A stretch of DNA of 64,000 nt, from positions 22,061,853 to 22,125,852 of the forward strand of contig NC_056529.1 in assembly GCF_019175285.1 (NCBI RefSeq). Reading direction: 5' to 3'. This DNA is from Sceloporus undulatus. Its lineage: Eukaryota > Chordata > Lepidosauria > Squamata > Phrynosomatidae. A program made the position numbers and the translations under genes. A model generated the notes under the pieces. The model had not been told where the DNA came from, did not search any database, and was given only the letters and a program-made list of their open reading frames with translations. Each line of letters opens with the position of its first letter. The first letter of the stretch is position 1. Shown here piece by piece: positions 24,401 through 31,344 of the stretch.

Positions 24401-27400
24401 CGTAGTCCAACACTCAAACCACTACACCATGCTGGCTTCTAATTGTTTATATCCTTACTAAATGTGCCTGCAGAGGTTGTAGGACAGAGAGGAGGAGGAT
24501 CCTATAAGCACTTCAAAACCCAGGCAGGTTCCTATGGGAGGATGCAGTTCTTTAGATGAGCTATGTAGTCTCTGTGGCGGTGATAGACTGACTTTTCAAC
24601 CCTCCTTCCCTCCTATCTGTCTTTCCTTCCTTCCTCCCTTGCAGGCTTCAGAACGGAGGCTCCGGCCGATGCCCCAGAAGCAGCAGACACTCCATGAGAA
24701 GATTTTGGAGGAGATCAAGCAGGAGCGGAAGCTTCGGCCTGTTCAGGAGCGGTACCAGAATCAGAAAGGTGAGTCCGCATGGCCACAGGGAGATCAACGG
24801 GGGAAGCCAGTGGGGTTGAAGAGCGGCCGAGTCAGGAAACAGTAAAATTTCAAGAGTCAAATTGAAAGGTTTGAGGAGTGTTTCCAAAATCCCAACCCAG
24901 GTCCCTGGACAGTGCAGGGTGTTTCAGAAATAGTTGACGCAAGTAAGGCATTCCCTTAGGTTAGCAACTCATATCACAACCAAATTTGGGGAAATCCCTC
25001 CCCCTCCTTTATTTAGAAGACAACTCCCAGAATCCCCCAGACAGCAGGAGTTGTCATCCTGAATAGGAATTTTCCAAGCTCTGGTTGGGATTGCTAGAGG
25101 AGAGCTGTAGATTGACTTGGGGCCCTTTCACACTCCAGAATTATGGTGCTATGATTCCCCTTCAGCTGCCATGACACCATGCTCTGGGATGCTGGGATGA
25201 AATCTTCCGTGTCAGATTTTCCAACCCACCCTATTCCTTGTTAGAAAGAAGGTGCAAAGGTAGAGTTGTCCTGCTCCTCCAGCCAATTTCTCCAATGCCT
25301 TCCTCTTCTTGTTCTTCCAGGATTCGGCTCCGTCCCCTGCCTAGTGAAGGCTTGTACAAGTAACGCCAAGTCCACCTCTTGCATCAACCTCTCCGTTTCA
25401 GACTCCAGCACCCCAACCCAACGCCAGAGGCCCCGGGTCTTGCTGAAGGCTCCCACATTAGCAGAGATGGAGGAGATGCTTACCTCTGAAGTAAGAAGGG
25501 TCTGGCCTTTGGGTTTTCAGGAGAAAGGGGATTCCTTGATGGGTAGGAAGAGATTTTTGGGAAGAGTTGGACTCATGGGCAAGATGTGTCCCAAGGACTT
25601 TATAAGCAGGTTAAGTCTCCTTTATCCAGAATTCCTAAACCTGAAATATTCCAAAAAGCAAAACTAAGCACCTCTAGTCCCAAGCATTTCAGATAAGGGA
25701 GACTCAACCAGTATTTATATTCTGCCTTTCTTCCATCACAGGATTCAAGGTGATTAGTTACTGTTGTTGTTTTTAATTAATTTTTTTAAATTTTACATAT
25801 AAACATATGCACATATTTCCTCACATCCTGAGGACTGCCATTAGTAACAAAAAATATACATGCAAATCACTCCTGCCTTTCCAGATCACACAATATATAT
25901 AGCCAAGTCCTTTCCAGGCAAGCATTCTCTGAAGATGTCAGCCACCAATGTTGGCGAAACGTCAGGAAGAAACTCTGCTAAAACATGGCCACAGAGACCA
26001 AAAAACCCACAAAAAACTAATGACAAATGCTTATTATCCATATATATATATATATCCACTTATCATATTTTATAATTCTTCATATCCATTCTTATCAATA
26101 TACCCCATTGATCACTTACGTATTTTATTATCTGTTCCCATTACTTTATGTATTTCATTTCTCATGAGACATGTCAATTTGTCTAATTCTGCTATATCTA
26201 ATAACTTTAATAACCATTCTTCTAATGTTGGTATTTTTACATTCCTTCCATATTTGAGTCATCAATAGCTGTTGCTGTTTTGTGTACTGTAGTCCAGCAC
26301 TAAAACCACTATGCCATGCCGGCCTATATGTACATACTGAGATATTTTGGAGATGGGGCCCAAGTCTAAACACAGAATGGTTTCCCCACACCACTGACAC
26401 GGGGAGTCAGCATCGACTGACTCCCTGAAAGGAAACGCTTGCTAAATCCTGGAATTTCTAAAGATGTGTTGAATCCCCATTTCTCTCTCTTTGTCTGCAG
26501 GAGGAAGACTCTCCCAGCTCAGAGGCCATGCAAGAACCCAGGTCAAACATGCCTCTGAAGCGCGACCGCTCCTTCTCAGAGCAGGACCTGGCCCAGTTTC
26601 AGAATGAAAGTGGGACCAGTCAGCCTGATTTGGAGTACTTGGGAGACAATGGGTCTGAACCGAGACCCCGCTCAGGTACCCCGACCCCTGCATGGACCAG
26701 CATGGAGAACCTGGGCAAGTCTACCTCCCTCCCACAGCCCCCATTTTCCTCTTAAAATCTTAAAATCCTCTTAACATAACCAGACTTTGGTGGACATGAC
26801 CCCAGGGCCCATTCCCTTGCTTGTATCTTCTCCCAATATTTTGTCCTCCCTTGACAGACGGGCGTCAATTGCCAAAGAATTAAAGAGTGGAATAAAGCTG
26901 CTTTTTTTCTGTTTGAGTAATGAAAAGTCTCTGTGCTAGGTTTTTATTCCTGGCATCTGCTTTCCCCGCCTCAGATATATAAGATCATAGCAGAGCTCAG
27001 AAAAGTTACTTTTTTGGAGAAAAGTTCCCTGTTTACCCACCTCCATCCCTTTGACCAGCCTGGCTAGTGGTTGAAACGAATATTTGGGATTGATGGCAAG
27101 AAAATAAATAAATGTAGTTGGCCCTCTGTATTCACAGATTCTTTATCCACGGATTCAACTGTCCGTGGCTTGAAAATATATATATATATATGTTTGCTTT
27201 TTATATATAACACTATTTTACTTAAATTGTATTTAATGAGACTGGAGTATGCAAGGACTTTGGTATCCATGGGAGGTCCTGGTCTCAATAACTGCTGAGC
27301 CCAATAAGTATTGGCAGAAAAACTGCTGGGCTTATGAACCAAGTCTGGAATATAGCAGAGTAGTTGACAAATTTGCAGAAACGTGGTTCACAGTCCTGAG

Positions 27401-30400
27401 TGAAGATGACAGGCCCTGGATGTCTTCCAGAAGTGAAGGAATTGCAGGGATCTCGGGAACTCTCCAGCAATCGCTGCTGCTCCAACTCCAGCTGAATAAA
27501 TGGCCAGAGAAGCCAGGCTCCCAAAAGTGCTATCTTTATTTACAGAGTGCTAACCACAAATCCCCAATGCTACTATACAGATCAAACGAATACCAACTCC
27601 TACTCAAACCCGAACTCAACCACTTTCTGTCCAGCACCGTAAAGTGTCCTCCTGTCCATGCAGACACATGTTTCATCATCCAGGCCTTGCTGCACATAGT
27701 CAAGCAGAGTGACCTTGTGCCTATGAGCATCAGCTGTGGCTAATCAGCCTTGTCCTTCTGGTGCTGGATGCTCATGGCCACACACACATCTAAGCATTTC
27801 TCAGTGTGCTGGATTTTTAACCCCTAACAATTGGAACCAAATCCCAGCAGTTACCAAGGATCCATTCTAAAATTCTCTCTTAAAGTAACTTTTTGAAGCA
27901 CTGGGGGAAATGTTACATTACAAGTTAAGCCTCCCTTATCTGGAATTTGGAAATCCGAAACACTCCAAAACCCAAAACTTTTTTCATGGGTCACTGAGAG
28001 TGTGACACCATTGCTTTCTGATGGTTCAAGATACACAAACTTTGTTCCATACACAAAATTATTAAAAGTATTTGTCTATAAAGTTACATTCAGACTACTG
28101 TATGTTGCATCAGGTATATGTGAAGCATAAATGAATTCTGCGTTTAGACTTGGGTCCCATCTGCAAGATATCTCATTGCATACATATGTGCAAATACAGG
28201 TATTTCCAAAATTTGCAACATTTCTGGTCCCAAGCATTTCAGATAAGGGAGGCTCAACTTATATGAAAGTAGCTTTGTTCCTGCTTGATACGTGAGTTTG
28301 TTGTGCAATCCCCCACCATTTTGTTGTTGTTGTGTGCCTCCAACACAATTCCTCACATGTGAATGACATTTCCTTGCATGGCGTGCCCAAGATGGTGCTG
28401 ACCGTTCCCTGCCAATGTCCTGTTCCCCACCAGGTTCAGTCCCAGCCAGCTACCACCAGGTCCCTTATGGTGCCAGTCCTTTCCCGGCTAAACAGGGCTC
28501 TCTTGGCACTGTGGATGAAAAATCAGAGGCCGGCTCAGGACCTCCTCCAGAGGCCAGCTTGAAATACCTGTGGCTGGTAAGTGACCTGGCCTGCTGTGGC
28601 GCGTGGTGGTCAAGGATTGTTTCTCCCTCCATCAATTCCTGAGGTTGGGCAAGAAGCCATTCCCCTTTTCATTTTCATACCTGCTGCCCAGCCCCTGTTT
28701 GAGAGCCTGGCATGCCGCTTCTGCCAGGTGGGAAGGTTGTCTCAGGGGTCATTCAGACGTTGTTGGCTTTTTAGCACAACTATGTGAATAATCTCACTCA
28801 TGCATTTTGTTGTCCGCACTATTTTTTTTATTTGAAACTGCATCTCTGCGTATCTCTGCGAGTTCAGTTGCTCACATGTCAGTACTGCAAATAAAGATGG
28901 ATAAATGCGGGTGTACTCAAAACGCATTCAAGGCATGCAGGGTCTAACCTGGGTCTGTTTGCATCATCAGTTATTCACACAACCGATGATGCAAATCATT
29001 TAGGAAAACTCAGAAAAAACCCCGAGATTGATTATCCTGGGTTAAGTAGGGTTTTTTTGCATTCGAAATGCATCTGAACACCAAAGATTCAACCCAGATT
29101 CTACCAGGATTATTTTCACCGTCCAAATAAGTCCCTGTATTGGTGGGGGGTTGGATGACCTCTGGGGATCCCCCCAACCCTACCAACCTGGCACAAGGCA
29201 GCTTCCCCCCCCCAAAAAAAAAGCCCCCATCTAAATTTTTTCCTCTGCAGCAAGAGTTCAGCCACCCAGTTGAGAGCCTGGCGCTCACCGTGGAGGAGAT
29301 GATCAACGTGCGGCGAGTGCTAGTGAAAGCCGAGATGGAGAAGTTTTTGCACAGCAAGGAGCTCTACAGCAGCCTGAAGAAAGGGAAGGTGAGTCTTCCA
29401 CCAGGACCAGAGGTTGTTAAAGGGGAGGAAATGAGATCTTGGTAGGAGAAGAGCTCCCAGAGTGTTTTAAAATTGTTCTTGGTGGTTTGTTTTCCCATGC
29501 AAAAGGTTCATAAGTGGATGGATGTTTCTCCACTACATAAAACCCAAACATTATTATATTCAATATTATTATTAATTTTTAAAGGAGGAAGTCCTTTAAA
29601 AATACATTTACACAAATCAGTATCCTTGCAATTTTTACTATTCTGGCCACTACCAGAAAATGGTTGCTGCTGTTGTGTGCCTTCAAGTGATTTCTGACTT
29701 ATTGCAACCACCCTGGGAATCTTATTTTACTAGTTTATATATGGTAAGACACACCGGACATTGGAATTCACAACCCTATCATGGGTTTTTATGGGCAAGA
29801 TTTGTTCAGAAGAGGCTTCCCGTTGCCTTCCCCTGAGAGAGTGTGACTTGCTGAAGGCTACCCAGTGGGTTTATGTGGCTGAGCCAGAGTTCTAATCCTG
29901 TTCTCTAGAGTCATGTCCAATGCTCAAACCACTGCACCATGTCTGAATTTAAAAGGAAGGAAAATTAGCTGGGTATCCAGAACCCAGGAACTCTTAACAA
30001 CAATGGCTTTTAGGTCTTCCGTTGAGAAAGAGGTGTCTTTGATGCTCTGGTGTTTCTTTTTTCCTTCCTCCTTAGATCTGTTGCTGCTGCCGGACAAAGT
30101 TTGCTCTGTTCTCCTGGCCTCCCACTTGCCTCTTCTGCAAGAGGTGAGTTGGGGGGCTGTGCATGGCATGGTATGGATTGACAGATGCCGGTTGGAGTGG
30201 GGTGACTCCATCTTTCCCTCCCAAATCCTCTTTGCTTCTTTTCCTTTTAGGTCTGTCTGTGCCTCCTGCAGTCTGAAGGTAAGAGGCATCCCTCTTCTTT
30301 CTTGCCTGCCACAAATATGCTCCCCAAAAGGGCATAAAGAAGCCATGCCAGCCCACAATTAAATCAGCAGCTTCACCCTTTTCCTATGGGACACCTTTCC

Positions 30401-31344
30401 TTTCCAGAGGTCTACACCAGGAGTGGGAATGATGCAACCCTATACATGGTGTTGACCTGCAAGTACCAGCAGCCTACATAGCCAAGAGTGAGGAACGCTG
30501 GGGCTTGCAGTTGAACAAGACTAGGAGGTTGAACGAATATTCATAATGATTCATTTCCAGGTCAAAAAGTACATTTCCCAGCAGTTGGGAAACCACCATC
30601 AGGAAGAATAACAGACTGGCAAAAATTTTGTGCATTTTTCTCCTGATATTAGTAGTCCCAAAGTATTACACAGGAATTACTCTGTAGAGAAAAACACATT
30701 TATTTTGTTTGTTCAAAAAGAAACCTGTTTTCTGCACAGAAAACAGATTTCCTGTGTAGAAAACCACTGTTTTCCTTACGTCTATGAAAGCTCATGCTGC
30801 CAAAATCTTTCAGTTAGTCCCAAAGGTGCTGCAAGATCTCAGTACATATTCTTTTCTTCTGTATTTTCAGATCAAGATGCCTTCGAAGAAACTTGCCCAT
30901 ATCCCTGTCTACGCCCTGGGTTTTGAGACCCTGCCGGGCTCTTTAGGACCCAAGGCACCCCCATTTCGGAAAAAAGAGACTTTCCAGTAAGGGGTGCTCT
31001 GTTCCATCATCCCCTCCCTCCTGCTGGCTGCGGGTGGGTGGGAGGTTTGGGGGAGAATTGTACTCCAGAAAAGGAGAGTCTTGCCTCCCTCCTTGCCTAG
31101 GATGTACCCCCTATATCTTCACCGGTTGCCTTTCAGCTCCTTGCAGGGCACTCGCTGGCGGAGCGTGGAGGAAGAGTTCCCCTACATTTACGCCCATGGT
31201 TCAGTGCTCAAGGACGTTTGCTCCGACTGCTCCGGGTTTGTCACGGACGTGGTCAGCTCCAGCCGGAAGAGCGTGGACATCTTGAACACCACACCGTGCC
31301 GGAGGAGCCGCAAGACGCAATCCCTCTACATCCCTTCCAGCTAG
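4069..31344 (+). CDS. SPIRE2: SPIRE2, spire-type actin nucleator (complete, 15 coding exons, 757 aa)
   Basis: Joined coding exons: 4069-4432, 15106-15143, 19444-19809, 22045-22128, 22958-23122, 23629-23715, 24645-24768, 25321-25490, 26501-26675, 28434-28576, 29251-29388, 30076-30143, 30251-30278, 30871-30986, 31137-31344. All introns are GT-AG, all phases agree, and the product is 757 aa (human 714). Order of parts: KIND domain (about aa 30-260, [21 protein letters not shown]), which in the family binds FMN formin tails; four WH2 actin-binding repeats (about 287-304, 321-338, 352-368, 384-401); a myosin-V tail-binding motif ([15 protein letters not shown]); the Spir box ([13 protein letters not shown] onward); and a C-terminal FYVE-like zinc finger (CCCC, CLFCK, CASC, CSDC) for vesicle membranes. 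It nucleates actin on vesicles with formins and myosin V. SPIRE2 rather than SPIRE1 is indicated by sequence and by TCF25 downstream. The start has a strong Kozak context (G at -3, G at +4). Confidence 0.95.
4700..5180. repeat. Nine-unit tandem array of GCAATCTCTTCCCTGCAAT with TTA spacers
   Basis: Copies of the core start near 4707, 4768, 4829, 4877, 4923, 4983, 5035, 5108 and 5155, so the period is 46-75 bases. Each core is flanked by variable runs of TTA, and the spacer length variation explains the uneven period. ATTGC/GCAAT ends give each core dyad symmetry. It lies about 270 bases after SPIRE2 exon 1. Confidence 0.8.
5829..6128 (-). mobile_element. CR1 LINE 3' end fragment
   Basis: Begins ATCATAGAATTCTAGAGCC and proceeds through blocks such as AGGGACCACAAGGGTCAT and GCATCCCTTCAGA that are the reverse complement of the CR1 3' terminus. 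The usual terminal ATTCTATGAT-type ending is at the left, giving minus orientation. Strongly diverged, so old. Confidence 0.7.
7733..7850. mobile_element. Partial palindromic MITE
   Basis: GGCTGCATCTACACTGCAAA followed by AGCAGTTTGATACCACTTTAA is the left half of the same MITE family as 10572-10749 and 57771-57980. The right half is missing or unrecognisable. Confidence 0.5.
8859..9080. mobile_element. Complete palindromic MITE with long terminal inverted repeats
   Basis: Starts GGTCCAAAACACACTGCTGA and ends with the matching inverted sequence CTGCAGTGTGTTTTGGACC. An internal arm CTACAGTTCCCAGAATTC is typical of this non-autonomous, probably hAT-type, family. No coding capacity. Confidence 0.7.
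10572..10749. mobile_element. Complete palindromic MITE
   Basis: Terminal inverted repeats AAGGCTGCATCCGCACTGCAG and CTGCAGTGTGGATGCAGCCTT bracket an internal region containing TTTTGTAGTTCTG and its partner ACAAACTACAAAATGG. Same family as 57771-57980. Confidence 0.75.
10752..10975 (+). mobile_element. tRNA-derived SINE, near full length
   Basis: Head AGAGCCAGTGCGGTGTAGTGG and GGGTTCAAATCCCTGG are tRNA-like A and B boxes. The body has TCACACTCTCTCAG and CTCTGAACAAATCTTG, and the tail CATAAGTCGAAAACAGCTTG followed by AACAACAATAACAAC. It starts directly after the preceding MITE. This SINE recurs at least ten times in the window. Confidence 0.8.
11000..12384 (+). other. Intronic stretch with little recognised content
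   Basis: Within SPIRE2 intron 1. The only pattern is a short inverted pair around 11690-11800 (GGGGGACTACAACTCCCGG and ACTGTAGTCCCCCAAAAG), a fragment of a palindromic MITE. No exon-like or RNA signal was seen. Confidence 0.5.
12385..12685 (+). mobile_element. Tigger/pogo-like MITE, full length with TA target duplication
   Basis: TA|CAGGTTCAGTCTCCTTTATC at the left and GGGAGACTCAACCTG|TA at the right are inverted repeats. Internally it has TTTTGGAATATTTGCATATA, TGGGACCCAAGTGTAAAC and TAATTTTGTGCAGGAAGCAA. Same family as 25607-25711, 27921-28260 and 34431-34720. Confidence 0.75.
13703..13886 (-). mobile_element. tRNA-derived SINE, truncated
   Basis: Reverse-complement copy: TTGTGTGCCTTCAAGTAATTT, GGCTTATGGCGACCCTAAGG, GGTTTTCTTGGCATG, GAGAGAGTGTGACTTAGCCA, ending GGATTCAAACCTG. 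The tRNA-like head is truncated at the right. Confidence 0.75.
14650..15037. mobile_element. Tigger/pogo-like MITE copy, interrupted
   Basis: Contains TTAGACTTGTGTCCCATCTC on the left and CATTTTGGATAAAGATACCC then AACCTG|TA on the right, the two ends of the family at 12385-12685. They are separated by a foreign stretch of about 170 bases containing a hairpin (about 14845-14935: GCTGGAGGACCTAGAGAGAA against TAGGTCCTCCAGTGC). Confidence 0.5.
15106..15143 (+). CDS. SPIRE2: SPIRE2 exon 2 (38-nt microexon)
   Basis: Acceptor TTTGCAG and donor CAA|GTGAGT bracket 38 bases. With the leftover G of exon 1 they encode [13 protein letters not shown], matching the human stretch that ends SSEAQ just before [15 protein letters not shown]. 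Both phases agree. Confidence 0.9.
16170..16334 (+). mobile_element. CR1 3' tail inserted into an older CR1
   Basis: Contains TTTAAATGGAGGCTGGATGG and TTGGACTGGAAGGTCCTTG, ending CTACGATTCTATGATTCTA, the CR1 3' terminus. The host CR1 resumes at AAGTATAGCATCTAGAC. AAGT occurs at both edges and may be a short target duplication. Confidence 0.7.
16352..16731. mobile_element. Non-autonomous hAT transposon with 8-bp target duplication
   Basis: Terminal inverted repeats CAGGGGTAGGCAA at both ends, flanked by ATCTAGAC (16344-16351) and GTCTAGAC (16732-16739), 7 of 8 identical. Internal left end is GC-rich (GGCCCGCGGGCCGG). 380 bp, no transposase frame. It is the third layer of a nested stack. Confidence 0.85.
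18312..18760 (+). mobile_element. tRNA-SINE material split by a hAT insertion
   Basis: Left part holds AACTTATGGCGACCCTAAGG and CCCACTGGGTGAAGTCACAC through CAAACCCCTCTGAAGAAACT, suggesting a rearranged or doubly inserted SINE. The 3' tail TTAGGGTCACCATAAGATGG and TTGAAGGCACACAACAACAA resumes at 18693 after the hAT element. Confidence 0.6.
18457..18692. mobile_element. Non-autonomous hAT transposon
   Basis: Starts CAGGGATTCCCAATCTGTG and ends AAAAAGGTTGGGAACCCCTG, imperfect inverted repeats typical of a widespread hAT family. Flanks TTTTAGGG and CCTTAGGG match at 6 of 8 bases. 236 bp, non-coding. Confidence 0.75.
19005..19293. mobile_element. hAT-like fragment
   Basis: Right end GGCCCCTGTTCAGTTGCCCA then CCCCTG matches a hAT terminus (CAGGGGTGGGCAACTG on the other strand). 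The left edge, AGGTTGGCAAACTGTGACTC, is diverged and its exact start is uncertain. Confidence 0.5.
19444..19809 (+). CDS. SPIRE2: SPIRE2 exon 3 (core of KIND domain)
   Basis: Encodes 122 residues starting [19 protein letters not shown] and running through an acidic Glu-rich loop to [10 protein letters not shown]. It is highly conserved with human SPIRE2, including [14 protein letters not shown]. Acceptor TTGCAG, donor GAG|GTGAGT; phase 0 at both ends. Confidence 0.95.
21126..21333 (-). mobile_element. tRNA-derived SINE
   Basis: Minus copy: GTGCCTTCAAGGTAGTTCC, AACTTATGACCACCTCTTCC, GAGAGAGTGTGAGTTGCCCA, ending AGACCGCTAAACCATGCTGG, so the tRNA-like head is present. A second partial copy in the same orientation follows at about 21338-21448. 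Confidence 0.75.
21446..21489. repeat. CAT microsatellite
   Basis: About 14 uninterrupted CAT triplets immediately after a truncated SINE. Confidence 0.9.
22045..22128 (+). CDS. SPIRE2: SPIRE2 exon 4 (end of KIND, linker)
   Basis: Encodes 28 residues, [15 protein letters not shown] through LRNTDW, corresponding to the human segment ending LGHTDW. Donor is TGG|GTACAG, a weaker GT site; phase 0 at both ends. Confidence 0.9.
22345..22625. mobile_element. Unclassified interspersed repeat
   Basis: AGGGTGACCAGAGGTCCTC, CCTACATTTCAATCTTATGC and CATTTTGTGTTGCCTTGTCTT also occur in diverged form at about 63146-63320 (GTCCTATATTTCAACCTTCT, CATTTTGCAGTGCCTTGTCC). The shared order shows a dispersed repeat, possibly a DNA transposon. 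Family not identified. Confidence 0.55.
22958..23122 (+). CDS. SPIRE2: SPIRE2 exon 5 (WH2-A and WH2-B)
   Basis: Encodes 55 residues holding [18 protein letters not shown] (WH2-A) and [18 protein letters not shown] (WH2-B), each an amphipathic helix followed by an LKKV/LRKV-type actin-binding motif. Acceptor GTTGCAG, donor ATG|GTGAGT. Confidence 0.95.
23629..23715 (+). CDS. SPIRE2: SPIRE2 exon 6 (WH2-C)
   Basis: Encodes 29 residues [20 protein letters not shown]... ending [20 protein letters not shown] is the third WH2 repeat. Donor CAG|GTAAGG; phase 0. Confidence 0.95.
24005..24200. mobile_element. Unclassified interspersed repeat in SPIRE2 intron 6
   Basis: Blocks TGACTTACAGTGACCCCATG, CAGGTCACCCTGTTATCAGC and TTGTCTTCCTCTTTTCCTAC resemble a dispersed squamate repeat, but I cannot name the family from one copy. 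Confidence 0.4.
24213..24440 (-). mobile_element. tRNA-derived SINE, full length
   Basis: From TTGTTGTTGTGTGCCTTGA through GGTTTTCTTGGCAAGATTTG and GAAACTGAGAGAGCATGG to GGGAATCAAACCCTGG and AACCACTACACCATGCTGGC. Both tRNA-like boxes and the CAA tail are present, making it the best-preserved copy here. Confidence 0.85.
24645..24768 (+). CDS. SPIRE2: SPIRE2 exon 7 (WH2-D)
   Basis: Encodes [18 protein letters not shown] followed by [14 protein letters not shown], the fourth WH2 repeat. Acceptor CCCTTGCAG, donor AAG|GTGAGT; ends in phase 1. Confidence 0.95.
25321..25490 (+). CDS. SPIRE2: SPIRE2 exon 8 (linker after WH2 cluster)
   Basis: Encodes [20 protein letters not shown], then CINLSVSD, then [17 protein letters not shown], a conserved linker segment of SPIRE2. 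Acceptor GTTCTTCCAG, donor GAA|GTAAGA; phase 1 in, phase 0 out. Confidence 0.93.
25607..25711 (+). mobile_element. Short internally deleted Tigger/pogo-like MITE
   Basis: CAGGTTAAGTCTCCTTTATCC at the left and CAAGCATTTCAGATAAGGGA then GACTCAACCAG at the right are the family's inverted ends, with the middle deleted (about 105 bp). Confidence 0.65.
25929..25963 (+). ncRNA. Hammerhead-ribozyme-like core
   Basis: CTGAAGA (25929-25935) and GAAA (25956-25959) match the two core strands. Between them GTCAGC and GTTGGC can pair, with two G-U wobbles. GAAAC GTC gives only a 2-bp, loopless helix III with a GUC cleavage triplet at 25961-25963. AGGAAG after it can pair with CATTCT before it (helix I, one mismatch). 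One extra T sits between the core and helix II, which weakens the case. Confidence 0.4.
25929..26022 (+). mobile_element. Penelope-like repeat fragment with hammerhead-like motif
   Basis: Order: CTGAAGA, a stem-loop, GAAACGTC, AGGAAGAAACTCTGCTA, ACATGGCCACAGAGAC, AAAACCCACAAAAAACTA. The same consensus occurs at 36478-36680, 36880-36990 and 50721-50880. Penelope-like elements are known to carry hammerhead ribozymes; assigning this repeat to that class is my inference. Non-coding fragment. Confidence 0.5.
26501..26675 (+). CDS. SPIRE2: SPIRE2 exon 9 (myosin-V-binding motif)
   Basis: Starts [10 protein letters not shown] and contains [18 protein letters not shown], the conserved motif that in SPIR proteins binds the myosin-V globular tail. 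The donor is placed at TCAG|GTACCC because its phase (1) joins in frame to exon 10 and recreates the conserved PRPRSGS junction. The frame stays open past it, so intron retention would add residues. Confidence 0.88.
27115..27870 (+). mobile_element. Tigger/pogo-like element split by an insertion
   Basis: Left part GTTGGCCCTCTGTATTCAC, ATCCACGGATTCAACTG and TTTGGTATCCATGGGAGGTC ends near 27287. The right end ATTGGAACCAAATCCCAGCA then GTTACCAAGGATCC resumes at about 27830. Same family as 60410-60629. Confidence 0.6.
27293..27829 (+). mobile_element. LTR-like insertion (possible solo LTR fossil)
   Basis: A block of about 540 bp interrupts the Tigger copy. It begins TGCTG and ends AACA, with an AATAAA at 27495-27500. 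The target duplication is not clear and the family is unknown; it is old and non-coding. It could instead be another repeat class. Confidence 0.3.
27921..28260 (+). mobile_element. Tigger/pogo-like MITE, full length
   Basis: Ends CAAGTTAAGCCTCCCTTATC and AGATAAGGGAGGCTCAACTT are inverted repeats. Internal ACTCCAAAACCCAAAAC, CACAAACTTTGTTCCATACA and TTAGACTTGGGTCCCATC match the copy at 34431-34720. Confidence 0.75.
28434..28576 (+). CDS. SPIRE2: SPIRE2 exon 10 (variable linker)
   Basis: Encodes [16 protein letters not shown]... ending LKYLWL, matching human KHLWL before the Spir box. Mostly low-conservation Ser/Pro/Gly linker. Acceptor CCCCACCAG, donor CTG|GTAAGT. Confidence 0.88.
29251..29388 (+). 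CDS. SPIRE2: SPIRE2 exon 11 (Spir box)
   Basis: Encodes [16 protein letters not shown], then [14 protein letters not shown], ending SSLKKGK: the Spir box, a helical motif next to the membrane-binding zinc finger. Nearly identical to human. Acceptor CTCTGCAG, donor AAG|GTGAGT. Confidence 0.95.
29664..29943 (-). mobile_element. tRNA-derived SINE with internal insertion
   Basis: TTGTGTGCCTTCAAGTGATT and AACCCTATCATGGGTTTT are separated by about 60 extra bases. The rest, from GCAAGATTTGTTCAGAAG to CAAACCACTGCACCATG, is the usual minus-strand SINE body and head. Confidence 0.7.
30076..30143 (+). CDS. SPIRE2: SPIRE2 exon 12 (FYVE-like zinc finger, first part)
   Basis: Encodes [18 protein letters not shown] followed by LFCK. 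The CCCC cluster and CxxC are zinc ligands of the modified FYVE finger. Acceptor CTCCTTAG, donor GAG|GTGAGT; ends in phase 2. Confidence 0.93.
30251..30278 (+). CDS. SPIRE2: SPIRE2 exon 13 (28-nt microexon)
   Basis: Only 28 bases; with the AG from exon 12 it encodes [10 protein letters not shown], supplying a CxxC zinc pair. Acceptor CCTTTTAG, donor AAG|GTAAGA; the upstream intron is just 107 nt. Confidence 0.92.
30871..30986 (+). CDS. SPIRE2: SPIRE2 exon 14
   Basis: Encodes [19 protein letters not shown] and on to FRKKETF, matching human KMPSKKFGHIPVYTLGFES. Acceptor TATTTTCAG, donor TTCCA|GTAAGG; ends in phase 2. Confidence 0.94.
31137..31344 (+). CDS. SPIRE2: SPIRE2 exon 15 (C terminus and stop)
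   Basis: Encodes [20 protein letters not shown], the last zinc-ligand pair in VCSDC, and a tail ending [10 protein letters not shown], then TAG at 31342-31344. Human continues a few residues further (SLYIPNTRTLDFK), so the tail is slightly shorter here. Confidence 0.95.

Noticed and set aside
26676-26755. Extension of SPIRE2 exon 9 past the GTACCC donor
   Set aside because: The frame stays open to a TAA, but ending at 26675 gives the phase that joins exon 10 and preserves the conserved PRPRSGS junction.
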